Shown: positions 35,158 to 43,693, counted from the stretch's first letter. The stretch is DNA of 64,000 bases from Stieleria mannarensis (GCF_014154935.1 NZ_JACEHH010000019.1:62001-126000); one strand, 5' to 3'. Made by a program: numbers and translations. Notes: a model not told the origin generated them from the sequence alone.

Positions 35158-36417
35158 CTACCCGCGGGTGAACTTGGCTGCGCTGAGCCGGCGTTTGGTC
35201 TCGGCCATCAACGCGTCTTCGTCGGCTTCGCTGTCGGCCACGTAGGTGACGCTGAAACGCAGGTACGCGCCGGCGTCGTCCCACGGCACGGTGACGATGC
35301 CGAGTTGTTCGATCAGGAATCGCGTCGCATCCTCGGCCTTTTCAAACGTCTCGCCGCTTTCGGTCCCGGTCGGCGCGGGCGTGTACAGGAAGTAGGTTCC
35401 GCCGGGCATTTCGCAATCGAAACCACACTCTTTCAGGACCGCGACCAGCTTTTCCATCCGGCGACGATACTTGGCGTTGATCCGCGCGGGGATCGAATCG
35501 TCATCCAGCGCCGCCGCGGCGGCTTTTTGGGTGGCGATGAATTGGCCGCTGTCGCTGTTGTCCTTGACGTCGGCAAAGGCGGACACGATCCGCTCGTGAC
35601 CGGCGACGAATCCCATCCGCCATCCGATCATGTCATAGCCCTTGCTCATCGAATGCACTTCGACGCCGACATCCAACGCGCCGGGCGTTTGCAAGAAACT
35701 GGTCGGTTTGCCGTCAAAGGTCAGCAGGAGATGCGCCGCGTCATGCACAACGACAAACTCTTTTTCCTTGGCCAGTGCGACCACCTTGGCGTAAAACTCC
35801 GGCGTCGCCAATCGTCCGGTCGGCGAATTGGGATAGTTCAACACCAGCAACTTGGTGCGGCGATAGACGTCGTCGGGAACCGAATCCAAATCCGGCAGAA
35901 AGTTGTTCTCTTTCAAGAGCGGCAATCGGAACACGTCGCCGCCGTAGTAGCGCGTGTGCGTCCCCGCGACCGGATAGCCCGGCACGGTCATCATCGTCAC
36001 GTCACCGGGATTGATGAAACATGCCGGCAACATCGCGTAGGCGGGTTTGCTGCCGATGCAGTGATTGATTTGCGTCGCGGGATCCAGCTCGACGTCAAAG
36101 TGTCGCTTCATGAACCGGGCGGCGGCTTCCTTGTACTCGCTCACGCCGTTGTCGGCGTAGCCGCGGTTTTCGGGCTGGTTGATTTCGGCCGCCATCACGT
36201 TGCGGACCGATTCGTCGGCCATCGCGTCGTTTTCACCGATCCCGAAATCCAGCAGTTGGCGGTCCGGATGGGCGGCCAGCGCGTTGCGTTTGGCGCGTTT
36301 GATCTTTTCGAACTTGTAAATCTCGGTGCTCTTTCCGTAACCGGCCCCGCCGATGCGGTCGGCGAACAGCGATTGGAAGTAGGGATCTTTGACGTCAGGT
36401 TCGGTAGCGGTGGACAT
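35158..36417 (-). CDS. Class I/II aminotransferase, DapL-like
   Basis: 419 residues. PLP fold type I: NQPENRGYADNGVSEYKEAA near residue 85, GSKPAYAMLPACFINPGD, VPGYPVAGTHTRYYGG, LVLNYPNSPTGRLAT, and SMSKGYDMIGWRMGFVAGH with the PLP-binding Lys near 260. The set and length resemble LL-diaminopimelate aminotransferase (DapL), which makes LL-diaminopimelate directly from tetrahydrodipicolinate, or closely related aspartate aminotransferases. There are no lysine-pathway genes beside it to decide. It is convergent with lnt. Confidence 0.8.
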   Translation of the reverse strand: MSTATEPDVKDPYFQSLFADRIGGAGYGKSTEIYKFEKIKRAKRNALAAHPDRQLLDFGIGENDAMADESVRNVMAAEINQPENRGYADNGVSEYKEAAARFMKRHFDVELDPATQINHCIGSKPAYAMLPACFINPGDVTMMTVPGYPVAGTHTRYYGGDVFRLPLLKENNFLPDLDSVPDDVYRRTKLLVLNYPNSPTGRLATPEFYAKVVALAKEKEFVVVHDAAHLLLTFDGKPTSFLQTPGALDVGVEVHSMSKGYDMIGWRMGFVAGHERIVSAFADVKDNSDSGQFIATQKAAAAALDDDSIPARINAKYRRRMEKLVAVLKECGFDCEMPGGTYFLYTPAPTGTESGETFEKAEDATRFLIEQLGIVTVPWDDAGAYLRFSVTYVADSEADEDALMAETKRRLSAAKFTRG

Positions 36418-36888
36418 GGCGACGATCGGTGGAATTGAAGAAAAATGTTAGCTCGGAATGATAAACCGACGGACAAAAACTCGCGAGTGCCGCCGGGTGG
36501 GTTTTCCCGGCGGGTGTTTTGGCAATTCGCCCTCCCGGGCAGGACACTGGGGGGCACCGCAAACCTTGAGTGTGGAAACCGGCTCGCACCGAGAGAATTC
36601 GGCCATAGGCCGTTTACACCCCTAGCCTTGGGCATCGCCCAAGGTGCAAAAAGAATTCTGGAACGATTTTGGCCAACGGCCATAGACAACTGTTCAGGCC
36701 GACGCGAGGCATGTGCATGGCCGTTGGCCAAATCCGAGATCGTTGCCGCAGTTTTCCTGGGGCGGCGCCGCCTCGCTACGCTCAATCGGCTTGCCCCAGG
36801 CTACGGATTTGCATGCCCTTCAGGCAAAGAAATTTGTCGAGGCAGCAACACCCGCCTGCAGGGCCGATCCTAACACCCGCCCAACCGC
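36418..36888. other. Gene-poor 470 bp with long inverted repeats
   Basis: No credible gene. A perfect 16-bp inverted repeat TTTGGCCAACGGCCAT (36668-36683) / ATGGCCGTTGGCCAAA (36717-36732) encloses a 33-nt loop. A second stem CCTGGGGC/GCCCCAGG spans about 36758-36800, and a TTGGGC-ATC-GCCCAA hairpin lies near 36636. The left part should contain the promoter of the aminotransferase gene. The palindromes may be another REP-like family present once in this window. Confidence 0.7.
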
Positions 36889-37659
36889 CTACCACGTCGC
36901 TTGGCCGATGCGTCGCATCAGCGCCTCGGCGACCTCGGGGGTCGGCCCCAGGTAATCGCCGACGACGAATCGAACATCCGGGTGGCGCTGCGAGGCCTCG
37001 CGGACTTGCGTGCCGATCGCGTCGTACAGCCGCCCCTGGAACAGTAAATGTGGCTGGACGATCACCGTCTGGATTCCCGGACGGGCCGCCAATTCGTCCA
37101 GTGTTTCGGGAACCTTGGGCTCGGCCATCGCGTAAAAGCCGACCGCGTGCTGGCCGATGCCGCAACGCCGCGCCACGATTTCCCCCAGCACCCGCATGTC
37201 CGCTTTCGCACAAGGGTCATAGCTGCCCCGCCCGACCATCAACAGGCCGACCGAATCGTCGGCCTGGGGTGTGGCTTCTTGAATCCGACACGCCAGCAGT
37301 TCGACGATGGTCGGGGCACGTGACAAGGGTCCCGATTGGACAGACATCACGCCGGGGGTTTCCGCTGCACAGGCGGCGACCGCATCGGGAATATCACTGC
37401 GAGCGTGTCCGGCGGCGAACAACAGCAAGGGCGCAACACAAATGCGTTTCGCGCCGCGGCGGACCAGCGTCTGCCACGCTTCGGGGATCGTGGGGTGCTG
37501 GAATTCCAGCAAACAGCCTTCCACCGGCACCGGCACCATCCGCCGGGCCAAGACCGACGCCAGCTGAAAAAACTCGGCCGTCCCCTCGGGGTCTCGGGTC
37601 CCGTGACCGACCAGCAAAACCCCATCGGGGGATGAAGTGGCTGCCGAAAGCTCGCCCAC
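36889..37659 (-). CDS. cbiX: CbiX-type sirohydrochlorin chelatase
   Basis: 256 residues from a GTG start. Two tandem CbiX/CbiK-like halves: LLVGHGTRDPEGTAEFFQLA near residue 15 and a second half starting at LLMVGRGSYDPCAK near 140. VAPLLLFAAGHARSDIP and VQPHLLFQGRLYD carry the metal-binding His positions. The enzyme inserts cobalt or iron into sirohydrochlorin for cobalamin or siroheme. Its GTG shares one base with the TAG of the HMA gene upstream, so translation is likely coupled. No other cobalamin genes are in the window. Confidence 0.85.
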   Translation of the reverse strand: MGELSAATSSPDGVLLVGHGTRDPEGTAEFFQLASVLARRMVPVPVEGCLLEFQHPTIPEAWQTLVRRGAKRICVAPLLLFAAGHARSDIPDAVAACAAETPGVMSVQSGPLSRAPTIVELLACRIQEATPQADDSVGLLMVGRGSYDPCAKADMRVLGEIVARRCGIGQHAVGFYAMAEPKVPETLDELAARPGIQTVIVQPHLLFQGRLYDAIGTQVREASQRHPDVRFVVGDYLGPTPEVAEALMRRIGQATW

Positions 37660-38051
37660 TAGTTGTTGACGACCGTCGATCCGCTGAATCCGGCCGCTTC
37701 CAATTGGGCGATCGCCTGGTCGGCATCGAAGCCGTCTTTGTAGGTCACGATGACTTGCGGGTTGTCGATGATGCCGTCTTCTTTTTGCGGGGCCAATTCC
37801 ACGGTCAGGACGTCGGATCGCTTTTCCAGGTTTTCTTTGACGCTAGGGTAGCAGGCGAACGGGCAATGCATTTCGGGAACGTTCATCGTCAGCGATGCCG
37901 TGTTCACTTCGGCATCCGGAGTGATCGAAGAGGTCTCGGCAGCAGCCGGCGACTCACTGTTCTGGCCGGCGGGTTCGTTCGATGACATCGTGATCAGGTA
38001 CATGATTCCGGCAGCGGCCAAAATGGCGGCACCGTAAGCGAGAGAACGCAT
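37659..38051 (-). CDS. Membrane-anchored heavy-metal-associated (HMA) domain protein
   Basis: 130 residues from the ATG at 38051. An N-terminal TM or signal segment (LAYGAAILAAAGIMYLITM) is followed by an acidic/Ser linker and a C-terminal HMA-like ferredoxin fold (about 55-128). The usual C-x-x-C is replaced by C-x3-C in VPEMHCPFACYPSV, and the fold ends with VTYKDGFDADQAIAQLEAAG F. A periplasm-facing metal-binding role is likely. It is translationally linked to cbiX, which suggests metal handling for the chelatase, although the compartments may differ (inference). Confidence 0.78.
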   Translation of the reverse strand: MRSLAYGAAILAAAGIMYLITMSSNEPAGQNSESPAAAETSSITPDAEVNTASLTMNVPEMHCPFACYPSVKENLEKRSDVLTVELAPQKEDGIIDNPQVIVTYKDGFDADQAIAQLEAAGFSGSTVVNN

Positions 38052-38310
38052 GTGGTAGGTCCTTGGGCTTGGAAAGGTAGGCGATGGTGGGGCTGCCCCC
38101 ATCGTTTCATCTTGACGTGAATTGGTCAATTATCGCAATTTCCGTCGGTCGTCGGCATCCGCCACCGAAAACTTGATCGAAAATCCGCGATCCAGGCGAT
38201 TTTCACACCTCTTTCGCTCGGAGACTAGCCCGTTGCGTCACATCTGGAAGGCAATCGCGAACCAAAGGGGCCGGATTTCGGCCGGTCGGCCGGTGGCTCT
38301 AGCGCCGCTG

Positions 38311-39771
38311 ATGCAACTCGGCGGGCTGGTCAGTTTGCTGGTGATCGCCGGTTTTAGCGACGCCCAGTCGCCCCCGTCGTCGGTTTCCGCCAACATGCCG
38401 CCGCTGGTCGCCGGGACAGCATCGAGCGATCCCTACCAAATCGTCGCACCGGCTTCGTTTGTCGCACCGGCTGGGCTCGTGCCAGTGGACAGTCAGGTCT
38501 ATCACAGCGCGGACCCCTATGCGCTGGCTCCGGCGCCCACCCTGGGGACAGCGACCAGCCCCCCCGCCGCAGGGCAAAACGTGCAAGGCGCGACCGGTCT
38601 GTTTAGCGGGCCGCTGTTTCAGGGCGGACCGATTTACAACACCGTCGGTCATTTCGATCCACTGATTCCCGAGCTGCGAAATCGGATCGAATCCCGGCTT
38701 TCTTTTCGCGCCGAATACCTGCTCTGGGACGTGACTGGAATGGACACCCCGCCACTGGTGACGACCAGCCCCAATGGCACCGGCCAAGGCAGCGCCGCCG
38801 TGCTCGGCCAGCCGGGCACCTCGGTTGCCTTCGGCGGCGATTCGGTCAACGACGGTTCCGTCAGCGGCTTTTTGCTCGGCGGCGGATGGTGGATCACACC
38901 GCAACGCAATGTTGCGATCGAAATGGAGTACTTTCAACTGGATGAACTCGATGACGGTTACAACGGATCGAGTGACGGCGCGGTGATCTTGGGGCGTCCT
39001 TATGTCGACGTCAGCCAAGGCGTCGAGACGGCCGAACTGATCGCGTACCCGGGGTTGGTCGGCGGTGACATTCGCGTCGGCTCGGAGACCGACTTGCGAT
39101 CGTTCTTGATCGACGCGCGCGTCTCGTTGTGCCCCGCCCATGGCGTCTGTTGCCAAAATTGTGGACTGCGCAACCGCACCGACTGGATCATCGGTTACCG
39201 AAACATCCGCTTGCGGGACTCGTTGGCGATCAACGAAAACCGCCGCAGCTTGGTGGTCGGGCAGGACCGAACGATCGCGTCTTCTGATCAGTTCCAGACG
39301 ACCAACCAGTTCCACGGACTGCAACTGGGCATCGTTCGCCGCCGGTTGCTTCAACGGGCCTGGCTGGAAACCTCGATGCGGGTCGCGATCGGCAACATCG
39401 AACAAACGCTGCGAGTTTCCGGCAGCACCACGATCAATGATCAAGGCAGCTCGGCAACCTATGGCGGCGGATTGTTGGCACAGACGACCAACGGCGGCAC
39501 GCGGAGCCGCGATGAATTCGGCATGATCCCCGAGCTGGGCATTCGGCTGGGATTCCGGTTGACCGATCGGTTGCACGCCCACATCGGCTACACGGTGCTG
39601 TATCTGCCCAACGTGATTCGCGCGTCCGAGCAAATCGACCGGGACATCCACCCGGGATTGATCCCGCCCGGTGCGGGTGCTGTCTCAGGTGTCCTGCGGC
39701 CAGCGGTCGCTTGGGACCAATCGGATTACCTGGCCCATGGGTTACAGCTGGGCGGTGAGCTGAATTTTTAG
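38311..39771 (+). CDS. BBP7-family outer-membrane beta-barrel protein
   Basis: About 486 residues from the ATG at 38311, which begins a signal peptide (MQLGGLVSLLVIAGFSDAQS). In-frame TTG codons at 38122 and 38233 would give longer forms. The Ala/Pro-rich N-terminal part is followed by FRAEYLLWDVTGMDTPPLVT, SGFLLGGGWWITPQRNVAIE MEYF, TDWIIGYRNIRLRDSL and a C-terminal YTVLYLPNVIRASEQIDRD with the final LQLGGELNF strand ending in Phe. This is the planctomycete BBP7/DUF1551 pattern of an outer-membrane barrel. Cargo unknown. It is divergent from the HMA/cbiX pair. Confidence 0.85.
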   Translation: MQLGGLVSLLVIAGFSDAQSPPSSVSANMPPLVAGTASSDPYQIVAPASFVAPAGLVPVDSQVYHSADPYALAPAPTLGTATSPPAAGQNVQGATGLFSGPLFQGGPIYNTVGHFDPLIPELRNRIESRLSFRAEYLLWDVTGMDTPPLVTTSPNGTGQGSAAVLGQPGTSVAFGGDSVNDGSVSGFLLGGGWWITPQRNVAIEMEYFQLDELDDGYNGSSDGAVILGRPYVDVSQGVETAELIAYPGLVGGDIRVGSETDLRSFLIDARVSLCPAHGVCCQNCGLRNRTDWIIGYRNIRLRDSLAINENRRSLVVGQDRTIASSDQFQTTNQFHGLQLGIVRRRLLQRAWLETSMRVAIGNIEQTLRVSGSTTINDQGSSATYGGGLLAQTTNGGTRSRDEFGMIPELGIRLGFRLTDRLHAHIGYTVLYLPNVIRASEQIDRDIHPGLIPPGAGAVSGVLRPAVAWDQSDYLAHGLQLGGELNF

Positions 39772-39778
39772 GGTTTGC

Positions 39779-40045
39779 GCTGGTGTCCAGACTTTAGCCG
39801 CCGGCGCTCGCGGCCTGGAACGTCGATTGTATTGCGGCGTCTATTGGCAACCCATTTAAATTCTCTCCCTCAGGCAGAGACGGAGTTAGCGCCGCAAGCA
39901 AACGCCAGAGAGGGCCGGCGCTAGAAGAGTCGCTTCTGCCCCGAAACACGAAAGTCTTGGCGACTTCCGCTACGAACAAATCCGTCACTTATTCCATTGA
40001 CGTCCCAAGCAGCGACGGGGGATCGCCTCAAGGCTAAACACCAAC
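39779..40045. repeat. Family 5 palindrome interrupted by a family 7 element
   Basis: The left end GCTGGTGTCCAGACTTTAGC (39779-39798) and right end CGCCTCAAGGCTAAACACCA (40024-40043) match the two ends of the intact 75-bp family 5 element at 63082-63156. Between them lies a family 7 element (about 39797-39988, minus orientation relative to 51667-51835) plus about 35 bp ending GCAGCGACGGGGGAT that matches the original family 5 loop. The whole space between the BBP7 and pyrophosphatase genes is filled by these repeats; there is no gene. Confidence 0.78.
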
Positions 40046-40057
40046 GGGCGCGGCGAT

Positions 40058-41701
40058 TTAGGCCGATTCCATCAGGCTGCTGATCAGCGGCAGCAGTTGT
40101 TTCTTGCGGCTGACGACACCATCGAGTTGATACAGCCGGTCCTCCAGTTCGGGATAGTTGATTTCTTCCCACCCCTTGGGTTCGCTGCTCATCATCAACA
40201 AACTGCCGTTGCTGACGATGTCGGTGACCAGCAAGGCGCTGAAGTCCAATTTTTGATCCCGGGCCATGCCCTCAATTGCCCCGAACAGTTCGTCTTTACG
40301 CTCCCAAAACAGATCGAATCCGATCTCTTCGATTTGCGAGATGGAGAATGCGTGACCGGATTCTTCGAAGTGCTTGCAATCCTCGCGAACGACTTGATCG
40401 GGCGAGCAGGTGCGGAGTGCCGAGCCGACTTTAAAGAAGTCTTCGGCAAACGATTCCAGCGGCACGGTGCAATACTGCTGCAACCACTGCAGCAGTTCGC
40501 GGTCGGTGTTGGTGGTCGTGGGGGAACGCAGGTAAAGCGTATCGCTGATCATTCCCGACGCCATGCAGAGTGCGACCCCGGGCTCGGGATCCATGTGGGC
40601 TTGGCGATACATCTTGGCCACCAGCGTGCACGTCGAACCAACCGGTTCCATCGTCAATCGGATCGGTTCGGTGGACTTGAGTGAGCCGCCCAAACGGTGA
40701 TGGTCCAGCACTTCGACGATCCGCGCGTCTTCGGCCCCGGGGACGGCTTGTCCGAGTTCGTTGTGGTCGACCAGCACCAATTCGGTCTTGGGCGGATTGA
40801 CCAGGTCACTTTTGCTGAGCACGCCGACCAGTTTGCCGTCTTCGAGCACGGGGAAAATGGTTTGCGGAGAGCGAAAGATTTTGTCGCGGGCTTCGGTCAC
40901 GGGCATTTTGGCGGGCAGCGAAACGAAATCCTGCTGGACGATATCGCCGATCAACTGGGCCGCCTTGATTCGCATCGTGGTCGTCGCGGTGTCAAACGGG
41001 CTGCCCAAGACGGTGATCCCGCGGGCTTTGGCCAATTGCATCAACCCGTCGGACAACTGGTAACCGCCGGTGACGACCAATGCGCGGACGCCCAGTTCCA
41101 AGGCCGGCAATTGGATGGTCGGTCGGTCACCGCTGACGACGAGCAACTTTTCCGCCGGAAACTGTTTGATGTGGTCGGTGAATCCGCCGGCGCTCATCGC
41201 CCCCACGCTGACGATCAAGTCCTCGTCGATTTCCGGGTTGACGACGTGCTGGAACGACCCGCCGAGCACCGACGCGATCTTGCTGAGGTTCGTCCGGACC
41301 TGGCGTGATTTCAGCGAATCGACGCCGCTGTCGAGCACCAGTTCCAACATGTCCAATAGCGAAATGAGCCCGGTCAGTTTGCCGTCACGGTCAACCACCG
41401 GGATGCTTCGCAACCCACGTTCATCCATCCGGCGATAGACGTCGTAAAACACTTCGTCGTGATGGGCCGACGTGACGTCGGTCTGACAAACGTCTTCGAC
41501 CAACGGGTGGACGTCCATCACGATCCGGGGCGCCGAGAGCTGGGCGACCTTGAGTGCGTACTCGGTCCGTTGGTTGGGCGGGCCACAACTGGCCGCGATC
41601 GCATCGGGCCGTGTCGTGCGTCTTAGAAAATCGGCGTACGCGATTGCCGAACAAATCGCATCGGTGTCGGGGTTGCGATGACCAAAAACGAATAAAGCCA
41701 T
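40058..41701 (-). CDS. ppaC: Manganese-dependent inorganic pyrophosphatase with CBS-DRTGG insert
   Basis: 547 residues, longer than the 310-residue minimal family II enzyme. The DHH domain begins FVFGHRNPDTDAICSAIAYA with metal-binding His8, Asp12 and Asp14. A regulatory insert follows, with CBS motifs (RSIPVVDRDGKLTGLISLLD and TIFPVLEDGKLVGVLSKSD) flanking a DRTGG-like region. The DHH part resumes at LVDHNELGQA and EVLDHHRLGG, and the DHHA2 domain forms the C-terminus. It hydrolyses pyrophosphate; the CBS insert in relatives binds adenine nucleotides that tune activity. It is the last gene of the minus-strand housekeeping run. Confidence 0.9.
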   Translation of the reverse strand: MALFVFGHRNPDTDAICSAIAYADFLRRTTRPDAIAASCGPPNQRTEYALKVAQLSAPRIVMDVHPLVEDVCQTDVTSAHHDEVFYDVYRRMDERGLRSIPVVDRDGKLTGLISLLDMLELVLDSGVDSLKSRQVRTNLSKIASVLGGSFQHVVNPEIDEDLIVSVGAMSAGGFTDHIKQFPAEKLLVVSGDRPTIQLPALELGVRALVVTGGYQLSDGLMQLAKARGITVLGSPFDTATTTMRIKAAQLIGDIVQQDFVSLPAKMPVTEARDKIFRSPQTIFPVLEDGKLVGVLSKSDLVNPPKTELVLVDHNELGQAVPGAEDARIVEVLDHHRLGGSLKSTEPIRLTMEPVGSTCTLVAKMYRQAHMDPEPGVALCMASGMISDTLYLRSPTTTNTDRELLQWLQQYCTVPLESFAEDFFKVGSALRTCSPDQVVREDCKHFEESGHAFSISQIEEIGFDLFWERKDELFGAIEGMARDQKLDFSALLVTDIVSNGSLLMMSSEPKGWEEINYPELEDRLYQLDGVVSRKKQLLPLISSLMESA

Positions 41702-41775
41702 AAGACACGATTAGAATGGAACGTTTTGCCGGGACCCGCCGGGCATTGTCACCGCAATCGCTGCCATCGTCGATC

Positions 41776-42327
41776 CTACCGGGCCAAGATTTCCGTCGCC
41801 CGATCCAGAATCGCCTCCGGGTCACTCATCCGCCCCATGCCTTTGACACGGCAGGATAACCATCCGCTGTCTGGTCCGATCAGATGGCATCCATCGGCGG
41901 CCAGCTGGTCGACGTTGCGACCGACCGCGAGCTTGTTCCACATCGGGTCACTCATCGCCGGAGCGACCAGGACCGGCGCGGTGTTTTGCAGGTACAGCGT
42001 GCTGACCAAGTCATCGGCGACGCCGTGGGCGAACTTGGCGATCAGGTTGGCGGTCGCCGGGGCGATGATCATCAGGTCCACATCGCGAGCGAGTTCGATG
42101 TGCGAACCGAGCGGGTGCTTGTTGTCAAATCCGTCCAAACCGACGCCGCGTCCAGACAAGGCCGCCAAGGTCGCCGGCCCCAAAAACTCGGTCGCCGAAC
42201 GCGTCATCGCGGTCTGCACCCGATAGCCCCGCTGCGCCAGCCGACTGCAAAGCATCGCGGCCTTGTAAGCGGCGATCCCGCCGCCGACGGCCAGCAAGAT
42301 TCGTGGGGGTGGAGCCGCGTCGGACAT
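41776..42327 (-). CDS. coaC: Phosphopantothenoylcysteine decarboxylase-like flavoprotein (CoaC only)
   Basis: 183 residues, an HFCD-family flavoprotein: ILLAVGGGIAAYKAAMLCSR (FMN binding), MTRSATEFLGPATLAALSG, SHIELARDVDLMIIAPATAN with the catalytic-type His, LIAKFAHGVADDLVSTLYL, and GWLSCRVKGMGRM with a Cys in the substrate clamp. The usual P-x-M-N-x-x-M-W reads PAMSDPMW, Ser for Asn. The CoaB synthetase domain of bifunctional CoaBC/Dfp is absent, so it either works with a separate CoaB or is a related decarboxylase. The gmk-rpoZ-coaBC order of many bacteria is kept but with a 477-bp repeat-filled gap. Confidence 0.82.
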   Translation of the reverse strand: MSDAAPPPRILLAVGGGIAAYKAAMLCSRLAQRGYRVQTAMTRSATEFLGPATLAALSGRGVGLDGFDNKHPLGSHIELARDVDLMIIAPATANLIAKFAHGVADDLVSTLYLQNTAPVLVAPAMSDPMWNKLAVGRNVDQLAADGCHLIGPDSGWLSCRVKGMGRMSDPEAILDRATEILAR

Positions 42328-42403
42328 GGTGTCGTGAGTGAAGACGATGGAACGGGAGAGTATCGCGAGCTTGTTCTCTCCATTCCCTCTGAGGTGGCAA
42401 GTG

Positions 42404-42494
42404 GAGAGGTAGGAAGATTTTGAAGGCAGGAAAATTGGCTAACTGCGATGGATGGTGCATCTCATCATTTTCTTACCCCCAAAATCTTTTTACC
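42404..42494. repeat. Dispersed imperfect palindrome family 6, copy B
   Basis: GAGGTAGGAAGATTTTGAAG at the left and TTTTCTTACCCCCAAAATCT TTTTACC at the right form imperfect 28-nt arms. The same family is at 17632-17722. It lies upstream of the coaC start on the opposite side from rpoZ. Confidence 0.75.
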
Positions 42495-42586
42495 CGACTT
42501 CTGCAGGCGTCCAAGAAACGATTCGGAAGAGATTTTACGATGGCAGGCCTCGCGATTTTGTGCAACCGAAGCTGAGCCTTCTGGGA

Positions 42587-42616
42587 CTGGTGTGGCGTGT
42601 GACGGAGCCACACCAG
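42587..42616. repeat. Perfect 10-bp inverted repeat
   Basis: CTGGTGTGGC (42587-42596) and GCCACACCAG (42607-42616) with a 10-nt loop. It is in the gap between coaC and rpoZ. A second palindrome, TTGATTTAATCAA, is near 42677-42689. Function unknown; possible RNA hairpins. Confidence 0.7.
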
Positions 42617-42720
42617 GATCGCGCAACTCTGGCTGGGTACGAGAGCATGGCTGCGTGCCGGTCGTTGACCGGCCGGTTGATTTAATCAACAGGCCGTGAC
42701 GCGTCCCGCTGGAGACCAGC

Positions 42721-42786
42721 GATGATTTCCACGCTCTGGCGAGCGTAGCTACGTGATGATTTCCACGCTCTGACGAGCGTAGCTAC
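42721..42786. repeat. Family 1 half-element duplicated in tandem (copy D)
   Basis: Two 32-bp units, GATGATTTCCACGCTCTGGC plus GAGCGTAGCTAC (42721-42752) and the same with one change (42755-42786), 34 bp apart. Each carries the CCACGCTCT-GCGAGCG hairpin and the GTAGCTAC end of family 1. It lies 18 bp beyond the rpoZ stop and may terminate the rpoZ transcript. The gap 42328-42804 holds no gene. Confidence 0.78.
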
Positions 42787-42804
42787 CTACATGTCCCCGC
42801 CGGA

Positions 42805-43083
42805 CTACAGGTCGGCGGCGTCCAGGTCGGGCGATTCGGCCGCGGCGATGGTTGCATCCAAGTCCATCTCTTGGACTTGCTCGACTTCGTTGTCCATATT
42901 CAGCACGATCTTGTCCTGCATGATTTCTTGCAGCACGATCGACATCTTGTCGTGGGTGTCGACGTTGACCAGGGCACGGCTGCCTTGGTTCAACTGGACG
43001 AGTCGCTTTTGAATCAAGGTGCTCAATTTGAATCGACCGCCGACCTTGTTGACGGTTTCTTCGTCTTTCAGTTCTTCGAGCAT
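42805..43083 (-). CDS. rpoZ: RNA polymerase omega subunit
   Basis: 92 residues. [25 protein letters not shown] is the omega core that wraps the beta' C-terminus, followed by [20 protein letters not shown] and an acidic tail ([19 protein letters not shown]). Gene order after gmk supports the call. Its start overlaps the end of gmk by 16 bp, so it is translated from within the gmk message. Confidence 0.88.
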   Translation of the reverse strand: MLEELKDEETVNKVGGRFKLSTLIQKRLVQLNQGSRALVNVDTHDKMSIVLQEIMQDKIVLNMDNEVEQVQEMDLDATIAAAESPDLDAADL

Positions 43084-43670
43084 GTGTGTTTCTCCTGATG
43101 GTCTCTTAGGATTTGGCAGACTTGGGCGACGGCCGCATCGACCGAGCCGTTGATGATTTCGTATTGATAGCGGTGCACGAACCGCATTTCGCCCGCGGCC
43201 GTCTCCAAACGGCTCTGGATCCCGGCTTCGGTTTCCGTCCCCCGGTCGCGAAGCCGGCGTTCCAATTCGTCCATTCCGCCGGGATGGATGAACAGCGAAA
43301 TGGGATCCGCTTCCAGATGCTCCATGACTTCGATCGCACCCTGGACATCGATTTCAAGGATGATCCAATCCCCCGCGGCCAAGCCCTCGGCGACTTCACT
43401 GCGCAAGGTGCCATACCAATGCCCCCTGCCGAACACTTCTTTGCATTCCAGAAAGGCGTCTTGGTCGCGAAGTTCCTGGAAACGCTGCTGGGACAGGAAA
43501 TGATATTCTCTTCCGTCTTTTTCGCCAGGGCGCGGGGCTCGGGTGGTCGCCGAAACGCTCAACCGCAGCGGCAGCTCACAGTCGGACAACAGCCGCCGCG
43601 TCACCGTTGATTTCCCCGCCCCGCTGGGACCGGAAATGAGGATCAGTTGCGCAGAAGTCGATTCAGCCAT
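43068..43670 (-). CDS. gmk: Guanylate kinase
   Basis: 200 residues. [20 protein letters not shown] is the P-loop; [24 protein letters not shown] binds [43 protein letters not shown] follows, then the LID region [17 protein letters not shown]. It phosphorylates GMP to GDP. It is part of the yicC-gmk-rpoZ cluster common in bacteria, with 23 bp to yicC and a 16-bp overlap with rpoZ. Confidence 0.97.
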   Translation of the reverse strand: MAESTSAQLILISGPSGAGKSTVTRRLLSDCELPLRLSVSATTRAPRPGEKDGREYHFLSQQRFQELRDQDAFLECKEVFGRGHWYGTLRSEVAEGLAAGDWIILEIDVQGAIEVMEHLEADPISLFIHPGGMDELERRLRDRGTETEAGIQSRLETAAGEMRFVHRYQYEIINGSVDAAVAQVCQILRDHQEKHTCSKN

Positions 43671-43693
43671 TGTTCAAACACCGCCCTGCCGGG

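Noticed and set aside
36445-37985. Open frames in the 36.4-36.9 kb gap and over cbiX
   Set aside because: No signal peptide, domain or start site; the region is explained by inverted repeats and by the cbiX and HMA genes on the other strand.
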